From the NCBI GenBank assembly GCA_025667525.1, contig CM046875.1, positions 120,456,340 through 120,520,339 on the forward strand: DNA of 64,000 nt. The letters run 5' to 3'. Made by a program: the position numbers and the translations under genes. The notes beneath the pieces are model-generated. The model saw only the letters and a list, made by a program, of their open reading frames with translations, did no database searches and was not told the DNA's origin. The first letter of the stretch is position 1. Each line of letters begins with the position of its first letter. Positions 1 to 11,343 of the stretch are shown here, in pieces. The DNA comes from Glebionis coronaria. Its lineage: Eukaryota > Streptophyta > Magnoliopsida > Asterales > Asteraceae.

Positions 1-643
1 AAAGTACGGTGTGAATTTAGTTGTGTGTAAAATCTTTAATTGGTTTAACCAATACCTCAACTTGCAAGTATATGATGAACTTTTAGTCTCATCAAAAAGT
101 TTACTAAACGTTTTATTAAACTTATGTTATGGAGATGTATGCATGCTTCTCCGTACATGATTTTGACACCAAAATCTATACCCTAAATTTAAGTCATATG
201 CCCTCTAATTGACGAACACTTGAAGTTACAATTGTCGTCATATAAGATATCGGACGATGTTGTAATGGAGAGAAAACTTCATGACTGAATAAGATTGCAC
301 ATGAAGGTTTTACGTTCTTTAGATTAGTCGGCTTAATTGAGTTACTCAGTGAGAACTGGAAACTTAAGGCATAAAGAAGGGATAAACATGTTTACAATGC
401 AAATGATTTTGGCAATGTAAATCCCTAACATATCTAGAAATTGCAATTTGATTTGGCAATTATTGTTCGACAAGTTACTGTGTTGAATACATTTGTCACT
501 AGCAGATCAACTGATGTGATGAATCTATGTCAATATGGGTTCTAGTTTTTCAAGGAAAATACTATGGTTTTATTACCGGGGTAATTTTATTTTCTTGAAC
601 TGTATTATCGAAAATACTAATGTTTGAACTTATTTCTGTAGAA
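1..643 (+). other. Copia-1 untranslated leader (partial)
   Basis: There is no gene here. The stretch is AT-rich and matches the leader of Copia-2 with many substitutions and small indels. It ends in a pyrimidine-rich run and TAG directly before the gag start (ATTTCTGTAG at 632-641). That end looks like a splice acceptor and is conserved in Copia-2. Confidence 0.75.
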
Positions 644-1516
644 ATGGCTCAACCCGAAAGCAATCTGACAATAAGTTTGGCGTTCAAAGCTTTCTTTGAA
701 CGGCCTGAACTTACTGGCCCTAATTTCAATGACTGGTACTGCTCACTAAGAATTGTTCTGAGAGCAGCGGGTACTATCAATATCTTGGAAACTCCTTTTC
801 CGGAGGATCTTGCTGAAGGAGCATCTGATGCGGAAAGGCTTCAACACGCTGCTAACGTTAAGAAGCACCATGAGGTGGCTGCTGTAATGTTAGGGAGAAT
901 GGCTCCATCACTTCAAAGGAAGTATGAGCTATTTCCTCCTAAGCAGATGCTTGATGAACTCAAGGCAGTGTATGAAACGCCACAAGCTGTAGAGATCTAT
1001 GATCTGGTTGATGCTCTACATAGCTGCAAGCAAGCTCCTGGAAAGTCCGTAAGTGCACATTACATGGAGATGAGGGGTTATATGGAACAACTCATCGCAC
1101 TAGGACAACCCTTTGATCATAATATGGCTATTAACTTGATCAATAGGTCCCTTAATAAGGACTTCAATGATTTCGTTCGTAACTATAATATGCATTGCAC
1201 GGAGAAGACAGTTAGTGATTTGCATGCAATGCTCATTGACTTCGAAAAGGGTTTGAAAGATAAGGCATCCACTGCTACGCCTCAAGTACTGTATGTACAA
1301 AAGGGTATAGTGTCTAAACCTAAACCGCAAGGGAATAAGAAGCAGAAAGGCAAAGGCAAGGCTGATAAGAGCAATCAAGTTGCGACTACATCTAAGCCGA
1401 AGCAGAACTTTGCTAAGAAATCTCAGAAAGATGAGACTTGCCACTACTGCAAGATGACTGGACACTGGAAGAGGAATTGCTCTGTCTATCTCCATGAAAT
1501 GGCAGAACATAAGTAG
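644..1516 (+). pseudogene. gag: Copia-1 gag (capsid/nucleocapsid), premature stop before protease
   Basis: This is the structural protein of virus-like particles, which packages element RNA in the cytoplasm. The capsid-like part (about residues 10-220) has the copia gag pattern with LTGPNFNDWY near the start. A lysine-rich stretch follows, then one zinc knuckle, CHYCKMTGHWKRNC (CX2CX4HX4C), at the C-terminus. The start is placed at 644. The in-frame ATG at 620 is absent in Copia-2 (ATA there), while the ATG at 644 is shared. The frame ends at TAG 1514-1516, but coding-like sequence with protease residues continues in the same frame. In copia elements gag and pol are normally one frame, so this TAG is a lesion. 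Confidence 0.85.
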
Positions 1517-2547
1517 AAGGCTGAGCAAGTTGCTGCAGCACCATCTTCAGGTAACTTATTTATGATAGAGTTATTTAATCTTCCATACAAATCAAACTCC
1601 TGGGTATATGATACGGGATGTGGTATTAATATTTGTAATACCCTGCAGGGATTTGAGTTGAAGAGGAGACTTACCTATGGGGAACATTTCTGCAAGTGGG
1701 CAATGGCGCACAAGCAGCAGTTGAAGCTATAGGAATATTTAAATTAGTTTTACCTTCGGGTTTAGTACTGTCTTTAAATATTGTCATTATGCACCTACAA
1801 TTGTTAGGGGGTGTTATTTCCTTTTCTTGTATGTTGGATCTTGGATTTACTCACACGATTGATAATAATAGAATTTCTGTTTTCAAAGATGGTCTATTCT
1901 ATTTTGATGCAATTTTTGTGAATGGTGTTTTTGAAATTAACATGCATGATAAAAATTCCAAGAGGAAAAATAATTCTGTTTTTAGCATGAATAAGAAGAG
2001 TAAGTTAGACAAGAACTCTTCTTATCTTTGGCATTGTAGGCTTGCCCATATTGGGAAGACTCGCATACAAAAGCTACAACGTGATGGGCTTTTGGAAAGT
2101 ATCAATGATGAATCATTTGATAAATGTGAATCTTGTATCTCTGGAAAGATGACCAAGAAACCTTTTAATAGCAATATTGAAAGGGCTACTGAACTACTTC
2201 GTTTGATACATACTGATGTGTGTGGACCACTTAGACATGTGTCAAGGAAAGGTGCTAGCTACTTCTTGACGTTTACGAATGATTATAGCCGTTATGGTTA
2301 TGTTTATTTACTTAAGTATAAACATGAGGTATTTGAAACATTCAAAACGTTTAAAGCAGAAGTAGAGTTACAACTAGGAAAGAAGATTAAAGCTCTTCGT
2401 TCTGACCGTGGTGGTGAATATTTAAGTCAAGAGTTTAAAGATTATTTAAGTGAGAATGGAATTGTTCAGAAACTTACTTCTCCATATACTCCACAACAAA
2501 ATGGTGTATCTGAAAGGAGAAATCGTACATTATTGGATATGGTATGA
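1517..2547 (+). pseudogene. pol: Copia-1 pol, protease to integrase core (broken)
   Basis: The frame continues from gag after the TAG. The aspartic protease signature YDTGCGINICN lies near 1608-1640. A one-base loss near 1685 shifts the frame; Copia-2 has one more A at the matching place (GAACAATTT versus GAACATTT). The shifted frame (about 1696-2547) carries the GAG-pre-integrase zinc motif (LWHCRLAHIG, CESCISGK) and the integrase core. The core shows the expected acidic triad in HTDVCGP, SDRGGEY and NGVSERRNRT. The frame ends at TGA 2545-2547, where Copia-2 has CGA, a C-to-T change at a CpG. The product cannot be made as one chain. Confidence 0.85.
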
Positions 2548-2550
2548 TCT

Positions 2551-4674
2551 ATGTTTAATCTTACAACTTTACCATTATCTTTTTGGGATTATGCTCTTGA
2601 ATCTGCTGTTCGTATTCTAAATATGGTTCCCACTAAGAAGGTTGATAAGACACCATATGAACTATGGCATGGCAAGAAGCCATATTTGTCTTATTTAAAA
2701 GTCTGGGGTTGTGAGGCGTATGTGAAACGTGACTCTGGAGATAAACTCCAACAACGCTCAGTAAAATGTATCTTTGTAGGTTACCCTAAGGAAACTATGG
2801 GTTACTACTTTTATTATCCGGCTGAGAACAAAATAGTCGTGGCTCGGTATGGAGACTTCCTTGAAAATGATCTTGTAAATCAAGAATTCAGTGGGAGAAA
2901 TTATGATCTTGAAGAAATTCAAGAAGATGCATTGTCTTCTGAAAATACTAGCGATGAAATTCCTGTAGAACCAGAAAGTCTGAGTGTTCAACCGGAATTA
3001 ATTCCTCCACGTAGGTCTCAAAGGACTATACGTGCGCCGGACAAACTATGTCTTTACGTAGAGGATGATGAGGAGGAAGTAGGGGATCTTGGTGAACCTG
3101 CTAACTATCGATCCACAATGTCTGATCCAGAAAAGTCAAAATGGATAGTTGCGATGAATGAGGAAATGAAATCCATAAAAATCAATGATGTTTGGATTCT
3201 TGTAGACGCGCCTAAAAATGCTAAAGTAGTGAAAAATAGGTGGATCTATAAAAAGAAAACTGACATGGATGGTGATGTACAATCCTATAAAGCACGTTTA
3301 GTGGCTAAAGGTTTTACTCAAACTTTTGGCATAGACTACGAGGAGACATTTTCTCCTGTAGCAGACTTAAGAGCTATTAGGATTCTCATAGCTATAGCAG
3401 CATACTATGACTATGAGATATGGCAAATGGATGTTAAAACTGCCTTCTTGAATGGTCGCTTAGATGAAGACATCTATATGCAACAACCGGAAGGGTACGT
3501 TGATCCTAAATATCCAAAGCGCGTGTGCAAACTTCAAAGATCTATTTATGGTTTGAAGCAAGCATCACGTCAATGGAATAAGCGATTTGATGAAGAAATC
3601 AAAAAGTTTAGATTTATTCAAAATCGTGATGAGCCATGTGTATACCGCAAAGCTAGTGGGAGTAATGTAGTGTTCCTAATTCTATATGTCGATGACATAT
3701 TAATCATGGGAAGTAACATTCCAAGACTTAAGGAAGTTAAGGATTATCTTGGTAAATGTTTTTCTATGAAAGATTTGGGAGATGCTGCATATATTATGGG
3801 AATTAAAATCTATCGAGATAGGAGTAGACGGTTAATTGGTCTTAGCCAAAATGCTTATATTGATAAGATATTGAAGAAATGTAACATGCATAACTCTAAG
3901 AATGGTTTCTTACCGATGGAGGTTAAGCATGAGTTAAGTCATGAGAAAGATGCATCATCACCTGAAGAGGTGGCTTACATGAAGAAGGTGCCTTATGCTT
4001 CGGCAGTAGGATCTATTATGTATGCTGTAAGATGTACAAGGCCTGATGTGGCGTTTGCTCAGAACTTGGTCAGTAGATACCAACAGAATCCAGGAAAGTT
4101 CCACTGGACTGCTGTTAAGCATATTCTAAAGTATTTAAGGAGTACGAAAGATATGTTTTTGGTATTCGAGGGTAAACCAGACACAGAACTGAATGTAACA
4201 GGGTTCTGTGATGCGTCCTGGCAATGTGATAAAGACGATACGAAGTCTCAGACGGGTTACGTGTTTGCCATCAATGGAGGAGAAGTTGACTGGAAGAGCA
4301 GTAAGCAGAAAACCATTGCTATGCATGCGACTCAATCTGAGTATATGGCCGCTTCAGAAGTCGCAATGGAAGCTGTTTGGATTAGGAAGTTTATTGGAGA
4401 TCTTGGAGTGATGCATTTAATTAAAGAACCTATTGATATATATTGCGACAGTTCTGCGACAATAATATTCACCAATGACCCTGGAGTCATGAAGGGCGCC
4501 AGACACTTTAAACGTAGATATCACTACGTTCGAGAACAAGTGGAAGCTCGAGAAATAAAATTGATAAAAGTTCACACATATGATAACGTAGCTGATCCTT
4601 TTACTAAGGCTTTATCTAGGCCAAAGCATGCCAAGGCAATTGGGCTGCAACTAGCTAGCGAATTCATGCAATAA
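2551..4674 (+). pseudogene. pol: Copia-1 pol, integrase C-terminus, reverse transcriptase and RNase H
   Basis: This is a 707-codon open stretch in frame with the preceding block. Residues 1-180 are the integrase C-terminal part (LPLSFWDYAL, KVWGCEAYVKR). The RVT_2-type reverse transcriptase spans roughly 195-450, with MDVKTAFLNG at 293-302 and the catalytic YVDD at 379-382. The RNase H domain follows, with D554 (CDASW), E597 and D632 (YCDSSAT). The frame ends normally at 4674. Being internally intact, this is the best-preserved enzyme block in the window, but it lacks its own start because it lies behind the stops in gag and integrase. The ATG at 2551 is just an internal methionine. Confidence 0.9.
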
Positions 4675-5471
4675 ATCTGTTGATTAGTATTTGGATAAAG
4701 GATGTAAGACATTATTGAATTGATGAAATAAAGAATGGATTTCGTTTATTTTTCTGTTATTTGATTTTGTATCCTATTTTACATGTTTTAATCCATGAGC
4801 ATTTTGATGTTTCTAAATGTCCATTGTCGATTAATAATATGGGAGTATTATTTAACAAAGACAATTCAAAATAGTGACAGAGTATACTTGAAAGTATATT
4901 GGTCAATTTTGGAAGATATTTGATGGATCAAATATTGGACTTATCCCAACTATGTGATTTTACTTTATGGATCTTTGTCATTAAGTAAATCATAAATAGT
5001 TATCCTTAGACCTGAGATACCAGAAAACTGCATTGAATATAGTGCATTTTTGTAAGATAACCTAACGCTAAACGTAACTGGTAGTCATAAGGGTTATTTT
5101 CAGAAGTGTTGCGAAGTTCATGTGTTTTGCTTGTAGTCGAAATGGGATTCGTTTCCTTCAAATTATTATTTGAAGTATAAATACAGCTGGGCCCCTTGGG
5201 GGAGTAGTAAGATGTTTGTGTGGCCACACCCAAATGTGTTTTGGTAATCTTGCTATATCCGTAAACGAGAAACAGAATAGTTAATGAAGGAATGACTTAG
5301 ATCCATATCCTTATTAACAATGTATTTGAAATGAAAGGATAATAATAATGATGTAATCATTAAAAGGTTCTTGTCCAGGAGACCTTACCCGGTTTGTACT
5401 AGTGACATTGCTAGTGTAATTAGACGCTAGTCAATGTCATCACGATATTAGAATTTTGTCCAAGTGGGAGC
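4675..5471 (+). other. Copia-1 non-coding tail between pol and 3' LTR
   Basis: This is about 800 bases, AT-rich, without a coding signature. Two purine-rich tracts occur: CCTTGGGGGAGTAGTAAG around 5196-5213, and AAGTGGGAG at 5462-5470 directly before the LTR. The second is the likely polypurine primer for plus-strand synthesis. Confidence 0.6.
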
Positions 5472-6265
5472 TGAAAGTTTATGGACTTAAAATTAATAGT
5501 CGTGAGATAGGATCGAACTCGGGATCACGGGATTGCACACATAACGTAAAGAGTTAATTTATTTATTAAATATATTTTATATATATTTATTAAATCAAAC
5601 CAAAGCTTAACTAACGATCGTTGATAAATAAAAGTTAAGTTATAACGACCGTTATGGAATTAAATAGAAGCTAAAAGAAGGAAAACGGAAAAGTTCCGGA
5701 AGCCCTAATTGGGCCTTATGGGGCGTCGGCCTAAAGGAAGAAAAAGGAAGGAGGAAAGATTTTCTTTCCTAATTGGTGTTTATCTTGAAGAACAAGTTTT
5801 GTTAAGCCTATATAAACATCCAAAGCCTTCATAATTTTTCACCTATCCCTCTCCCTCTCTTCTCTTGATCGCCGGCCAAACACCCTTATTTTAGGGTTTT
5901 GGTTTTCGATTTTTCTATTTAAAATATATCTAGTCCTAGCCCCTCTCTAGGGTTGTTGGGTAGATAATCCATAAGCGTTAAAGCTCGGTTTGTTCGTGCT
6001 AGACTCACAGTTAACTCGCCGTATTACGTGTGTACAAGAGCGTGATATAATCTTCCTTTAGATTATATTCTTGGTGGTGTTCGTGATAAACCCTAGCTGC
6101 CGTTCGTTCCGTCTTCTTGTGGATCTTGCTAGGATAAAGGTATGTAACCCTAATCTTGATTAATATAATTGTGTTAAATTAATGATCTTGTTAATCGCTT
6201 CCGCTATGCGCTCTTTGATCCATATTAGGGTTTTAAATAATTGTTATGAACTATATAAACCAACA
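5472..6265 (+). repeat. Copia-1 3' LTR
   Basis: It starts TGAAAGTTTATGG right after the purine tract and ends in ACCAACA. The last 340 bases match the 5' LTR end of Copia-2 (13260-13601), which lies directly before a primer binding site; this fixes the right boundary. Length is about 794. The left boundary is inferred from the purine tract and a TG. A TATA box lies at about 5810. Confidence 0.75.
5810..5817 (+). promoter_or_regulatory. TATA box in Copia-1 3' LTR
   Basis: The sequence CCTATATAAACATCC lies about 340 bases into the LTR, followed by a CT-rich stretch typical of plant transcription start regions. It is inferred to be the U3/R promoter; no transcript data are available. Confidence 0.5.
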
Positions 6266-7315
6266 ATTACATTGAATTACAACAAACAAAATGCCACCTA
6301 AAAAGTAGCTTTGAGGTTTATTTAAAAAAGACTAACAATATGGAACACAAAATATATCTATTTTGACATACATACAAAAAAGCGACTCTTAGGAATATTT
6401 AAAAAAAACTAAAACAGAGTGAGTGTGTGTGTGTGTGTGTCCATTGAACTTCATTCACCAAAATCAATCAGACTGATTGAACAACAATCGAGATAATCGG
6501 AACTTCACAAATCGAATACACAAAGGTATGATCTTTCTAATTTGATTTATCAAGAATTATATAATTTGATATCCAGATTAACATTGTGAACAAACTCATA
6601 TCCTTCCTTGTAATTATTTTTGCATTGATAATCAATAAATCAAAACTAGTAGTTGATTATGGTTGTGATCAATAATCAAACATATTTTATAGTCCTAATA
6701 TAAGTTTTTGTTTAGGGTTTACCAGTTAATGTTTGATTTAGCTATAAACACACATACGTATAGGTATGATTTTTAGGGTTTACTTGTATTATGCTTTTTG
6801 ATACTGATACAATAGAGATTAATTGTAAGTAATATTCTGAAAAACTTTATGATCAACCATGGAAAACCAAATAATAGAATGCATAAATAAATTTTGGGCT
6901 TGACAATTGCATTTTTATTCTTGTTGTGTACATATAAATTCTCAAAGATAGACAACCTAATTCTCTGATATTATTAAAACTGATAATGGGCATGAACTTT
7001 TTCTCAATCTACCATCATCAAGGAAAAAGAATAAATATTTAAGAATAGCATTTGTTAAGATCAGAACTCTACATATTTACACTCTGTTTTTATTTGAATG
7101 TCCCAAGACTTCAATAATTTTTTGTATACAAGTGTATTGATGTTTTAAATGATACGCAATATGCATAAAATTCCTCTCGAATTTGTTTTTCTGGTGAACA
7201 GGGATACATTTTCAAAGCCACAAGTATTATAAACCTATACTTTCAAATTTCACTAATTTTGATATAACTTAAAATAAAATTAAACTACTGTCTTGAACTT
7301 GTATATATTTTGTAG
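6266..7315. other. AT-rich spacer, no gene recognised
   Basis: This is sequence right of the Copia-1 LTR. It includes a short (GT)n tract at about 6420-6440. It ends in a pyrimidine run and TTTTGTAG at about 7308-7315, which serves as a possible splice acceptor for the B3-like relic. Leader or intron sequence of that relic is possible, but no coding signal is visible. Confidence 0.4.
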
Positions 7316-8640
7316 GTCCTATCGTCATTTTTCAGAGAAGATTATTATAACGGAAACAAGTACAATTACGTGACAAATAATGATCTATACAGGTTAAAAT
7401 GCGATTTAAAGGTGCCAAGCATCGGAAATATTCAGGTGGAAGGTAAAAGGTGGGTTGAGTTTTGTCGTAAGAACATGGAAAATGTAGTATTGATGCATTT
7501 TATTGAAGAGGGAGATTACACGTTTTATGTGACTGGGTTTGGTATTGATGGGATAGAATACGGGGGTATAATGTCATAACTAACATGCCGAAAAGATTGT
7601 TGACACGTTCTTTGCATATCAAGATTATGCACAAGTATATTTACATATATAGTAAAAAACTTATAAATGGAAAATATCTTTTTAATAACATACTTATCTT
7701 GAATGAAAAAAGATGAAAAAAGCTCTTTTAATAACATACAATTTCTTATGTTTTGTCGTTTGCTGATTATGTATAGATGGTTTTGATAACCTTCCTAAAT
7801 GGCTATAATCACAATGAACCATTAGTTATATCGGTAAACAATGAGAACAGACTGGATTGCATTGGCTAATGGACTGAAATTTACGGACGGTATGTATGTA
7901 GTGTTCATAAAAAAATCATAACAAACTCGGACTAATGACTTTTCAAATGGACGTGAATCTAATAACATTTACAGAAGTTTCTGGTATAACCAACCTAAGA
8001 AAACAACAAAGGGAACTGTCTCATACAGAAAAAAGGTATGATCAACTAATGAAAGCTTCATTTCTTTTTATAAATTTAATTGTATAATATCTACAGTTGA
8101 TTGGGTATTATAAACAATTGCAGCCGGTGACAGGACGCATCATGTATGTTTATGGCCACATCATTCTGGGCATTTTGCCGAAAGATCTCGTGCATTCTAC
8201 AGGTCATTCTCTCAACGGTGGATAAGCAAAGACTGGTGACTGTTTAAGTTTAATAATCTAACAACATTTTAATAATCCATACATAAATATGATATAGTTT
8301 AATTAAATGTCTATCTGATCTGAATTTTGTTAGGCCATTAAAGCTTCACTGATGGAAGAACATCGAATGAATATTTATACTAGGGCTCTACTCCGACACC
8401 GTGATCAACAATGCTAGATGCGTATGATAACATACCATCACAAGGAGGAGCCGTCAAGGACTAACCTTGTCAATATTGAAGGAAAATGGAGGGAGTTTGG
8501 AAAGACATGCAGGTTTCACCATGATAAACTGCTAAGGTTGAAGTATGTGTGAAATATTCAAGTATACGACAGTGAGGTTGAAGAAGAAGATTGCCCAGTA
8601 TTTGATATTTGTTATACAATTTCACTTATAATGATGTTGC
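7316..8640 (+). pseudogene. B3-like DNA-binding domain gene relic (fragments)
   Basis: An open stretch from an acceptor-like TTGTAG at 7315 to TAA at about 7579 reads like the C-terminal half of a plant B3 domain. It has GKRWVEFCRKN, then a hydrophobic MHFIEEGDYTFYV and GFGIDG. A second stretch at about 8440-8600 repeats the pattern with NIEGKWREFGKTC and DKLLRLKYV, and a third weak piece lies near 7840-8030. B3 domains bind DNA in plant transcription factors. The pieces are separated by stops, frameshifts and intron-like AT-rich gaps. The family call rests on pattern memory only; an unrelated plant gene is possible. Confidence 0.4.
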
Positions 8641-9046
8641 ATATTTTTGGTCATATGGTAATGGTTGCTAAACTTATAACTTTGGTAGAAAATTTTGGAT
8701 TGTGAATTTCTGGCAAATATATTTTGATTTCATCAATTAGTCTGCCATAAACTTTGTTAATATTATCTACTTTTAACGATATTAGTGTTAATGGTGTATG
8801 AACTTGGGTAATGTTTATTCAGATTATTTATGTTAAGTCTCTTATTTTATGTTGGATTTAGTTTTTATATTCTCATTAGTAAAATTATAACGAGACTGCA
8901 AATGAAAACTTTATAAATTTCATTCATTTATCAGAATGAGAAAGTTTCAAAATAAAATCATAAAAACGAAATGCAAGATATTTTTACCCTAATACACTTC
9001 GTAAATCAAACTATGACTTGATAAACTTTTGCAAATCAAATTGCCT
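8641..9046. other. AT-rich spacer between gene relics
   Basis: No coding signal is seen. The stretch lies between the convergent ends of the plus-strand B3-like relic and the minus-strand two-exon gene. Confidence 0.4.
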
Positions 9047-9570
9047 TTAATCTTCCTTGAAGAAATTCAAATCAACAACATCATCGCCAGTTAACTCATG
9101 ACCCATTGCGCGAAGTTGGTTGATCAAATAATTTGTCTTTGAAAGCCTCTCTTGTACACCATCAAGAACACTTTGCTATTCTTTAGGGTCTCCAACATTA
9201 AATTTTAGCCAATCAAACATAATGGATTCATCAAGATCATCTATGCAACAAAAATAAGATGTACATCAAAATAAATTCGGATCATCCAATCATTTTATAA
9301 TTGTTAACAAAAAACAAAATTAAACATGTTCGCACGATTACCTGGATTTGTATTTGAAGATTCACCATGTTCAAAAACTGATGCAAGAAACTTAATTGCA
9401 TCGTCAACTTTTTCCTTTGTTGAGATAGACTGTCTATCACAACCGACACTATCAGTCATTGAATCAACTGATGGTTCATCATATGCAACGTCAAGAACAT
9501 CAATACTTGTCTTGACTTCAACCAAATGTTTGACATAAGTTTCCTTCATTCTAGGGTTTGGTGCCGCCAT
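9047..9570 (-). pseudogene. Two-exon plant gene of unknown function, one in-frame TAG
   Basis: Exon 1 (9570-9342) starts MAAPNPRMKETYVKHLVEV and is followed by a clean 101-bp GT-AG intron (9341-9241). Exon 2 (9240-9047) joins in phase and ends KED then TAA. The combined product would be about 140 residues, acidic and largely helical, without a signal peptide or membrane segment. One TAG at 9176-9178 in exon 2 breaks it; coding character continues for 42 codons beyond. I do not recognise the family. It lies in the gene-relic island, 0.7 kb from the RPA-like pseudogene on the same strand. It could be a recently dead gene or a captured fragment. Confidence 0.5.
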
Positions 9571-10271
9571 TGAAGATGATATTAGATTTTGATTATTGTT
9601 TGGTTTTTAAAACAATATTTATAAGGTCTAATACTTAAGTTGTTTTGGTAACAAATAAATGATAATAAATACTCAAATATTCACCATTATGTTTATTTTT
9701 AAAATATATCAATCTACTAAATCATGAACTCAAAATATATGAAGCTACTAAAAAAAGTCTAACAAAAATTATATTTATAAAAAAATTACATTTTTGGAAT
9801 GTATAAACATAACAGTTTCATAAAATCATTTTTAAAATAAATTTAAGTTTGAAAAAATTTAAGTGTTAATTAAATTTTTTGTAACAGAAAAAGTTTTTAA
9901 AAAAGCACAATGTTTTAAAAACTGATTTTGAAAAATATAGTAGAGGTTGTATTGTATACAAAAGGTTTAAAAATGTTTTTAAAACTTTTTTGAGCTATAA
10001 GTTGAATACATACAACATACAAAGTATGAAAACCATATAAAGTAGACTAAAATAAAAATACATAAAAATGGAGAAGTAAACAAACACATGGTAAAAAGTA
10101 AACTTAATCAAAGCCAAATACCACCTAAATGGAAAATCTTTCACAATCCTTACTTCAAAGATTAACATGGTCATGGTTCAAAAATGACACAATCATATCC
10201 AGGAAGTACAATTATTACCAACAAAATGAAAAAGTTGCATACGATAAAAAGAAACTAAAAACAACATGAGT
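9571..10271. other. AT-rich spacer
   Basis: This is very AT-rich with many A/T runs and no coding frame recognised. It separates two minus-strand gene relics and could contain the upstream region of the two-exon gene. Confidence 0.4.
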
Positions 10272-11340
10272 TTAGTCATTAGGCTCTAATTTGACTGCAA
10301 CCAACTCCTTTGGTATCCCGTCTTCCTCTTCGGGCTCACTATCAATGTCATCAAGATCAATCTAGACACGCCTCTTCTTTGATGCTGAACTTTACCCACT
10401 TCCTGATGACTCATTTGCACCAGACGGTGATCCCAATTCAAGAACATGGGTCATAAATGTATCGACCATTATGACACGGTTGATCATAGTAGCTGGCGTA
10501 GAGAAGTAATCATTGTGTACCTGTATGAAATTTAAGTTCTAATCATATACAAATGAATCAAAATCTGTACTAAGAATATATTGGTATGAAAATTTACCTC
10601 TTGATGGAGTTTCTCATTTAGAAAATCTTTCTTAAAGTGGTTTATTAATACAACATCCATCGAAATAGCATCACAATGGTAATTGTGGTTGCTGTTGTTC
10701 ACATTATATCCATAAAAGAAAAGTTTGAGCAAACATTTTTTCCAATAATTTCATCCATTTCTTGAGGCCAGTAAGTATCAAGATCCATACCATATTGTTT
10801 CATAAGCGCCCAGGCGGTATAACAAGACAGTTTGAAAAAGTTGTTACTGAATAACACAATAGACGCTGAACCAGACTCATCAATTATAGGCACAATAACC
10901 TTGAACATGTAGTAAAAAAAATATCTTTATTGATGACGTATAGTCTTAATTGCTAGTTATGGTTTAAATAATGCTAAGAGGATAAAGAAAACAACAAATT
11001 TTTATCGAGATGCAATTCGAACATTCCCATGGTCCTCACATATAAAAGACGGCTTGCGGTTCACATGTTGAATAATATCAACCCGTTTGTTGCATTGTTT
11101 GAAAGCCGTATAGGCCCATCCATGTTCTCTATGGATCCTATGGATTGTGGCATACACAATGCAATTGTATCCTGGTATATATAAACAGGGCAATAAATCT
11201 TTATGTATAAAGAAGATACAATATAAAATGTCACTAACCGGTTCACTCTCTCGCATTCCACCAACCATCTTTTTCACACATCCATGAAAGAATTCAGCAA
11301 TCGAAACAACCCAAATTCGGGAGAAAATACTTCAATCTTA
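10272..11340 (-). pseudogene. RPA70-like single-strand DNA-binding (OB-fold) protein pseudogene
   Basis: Three exon-like blocks run right to left. The first, about 11200-11005, contains CIVYATIHRIHREHGWAYTA and a cysteine-containing KQCNKRVDI...FICEDHG. The second, about 10908-10598, contains the OB-fold strand pattern FKVIVPIIDESGSASIVLF. The third, 10520-10272, ends in an acidic tail after KKRRV. The last intron (10597-10521) is a clean 77-bp GT-AG. Lesions are clear: an expected donor and acceptor around 10909-11004 are mutated, there is a frameshift near 10700, and two stops fall in the last exon. The pattern matches plant RPA1 C-terminal OB/zinc regions, which are also common as Helitron cargo. 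Whether this is host or Helitron is undecided. Confidence 0.6.
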
Positions 11341-11343
11341 AAT

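Larger units (their letters stand above)
1..6265 (+). mobile_element. Copia-1: Ty1/copia LTR retrotransposon, 5' end outside window
   Basis: The order is leader, gag, protease, integrase, reverse transcriptase, RNase H, a long non-coding tail and a 3' LTR, which is the Ty1/copia order. The window starts inside the leader, because bases 1-643 align with the leader of Copia-2 at 14490-15135. The 5' LTR and left target duplication are therefore outside the window. The coding region carries two in-frame stops and one frameshift, so the copy is defective. It is in the same orientation and family as Copia-2. The exact copia lineage was not assigned. Confidence 0.9.

Noticed and set aside
620..643. 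Gag start at ATG 620
   Set aside because: The sister copy has ATA there and shares only the ATG at 644.
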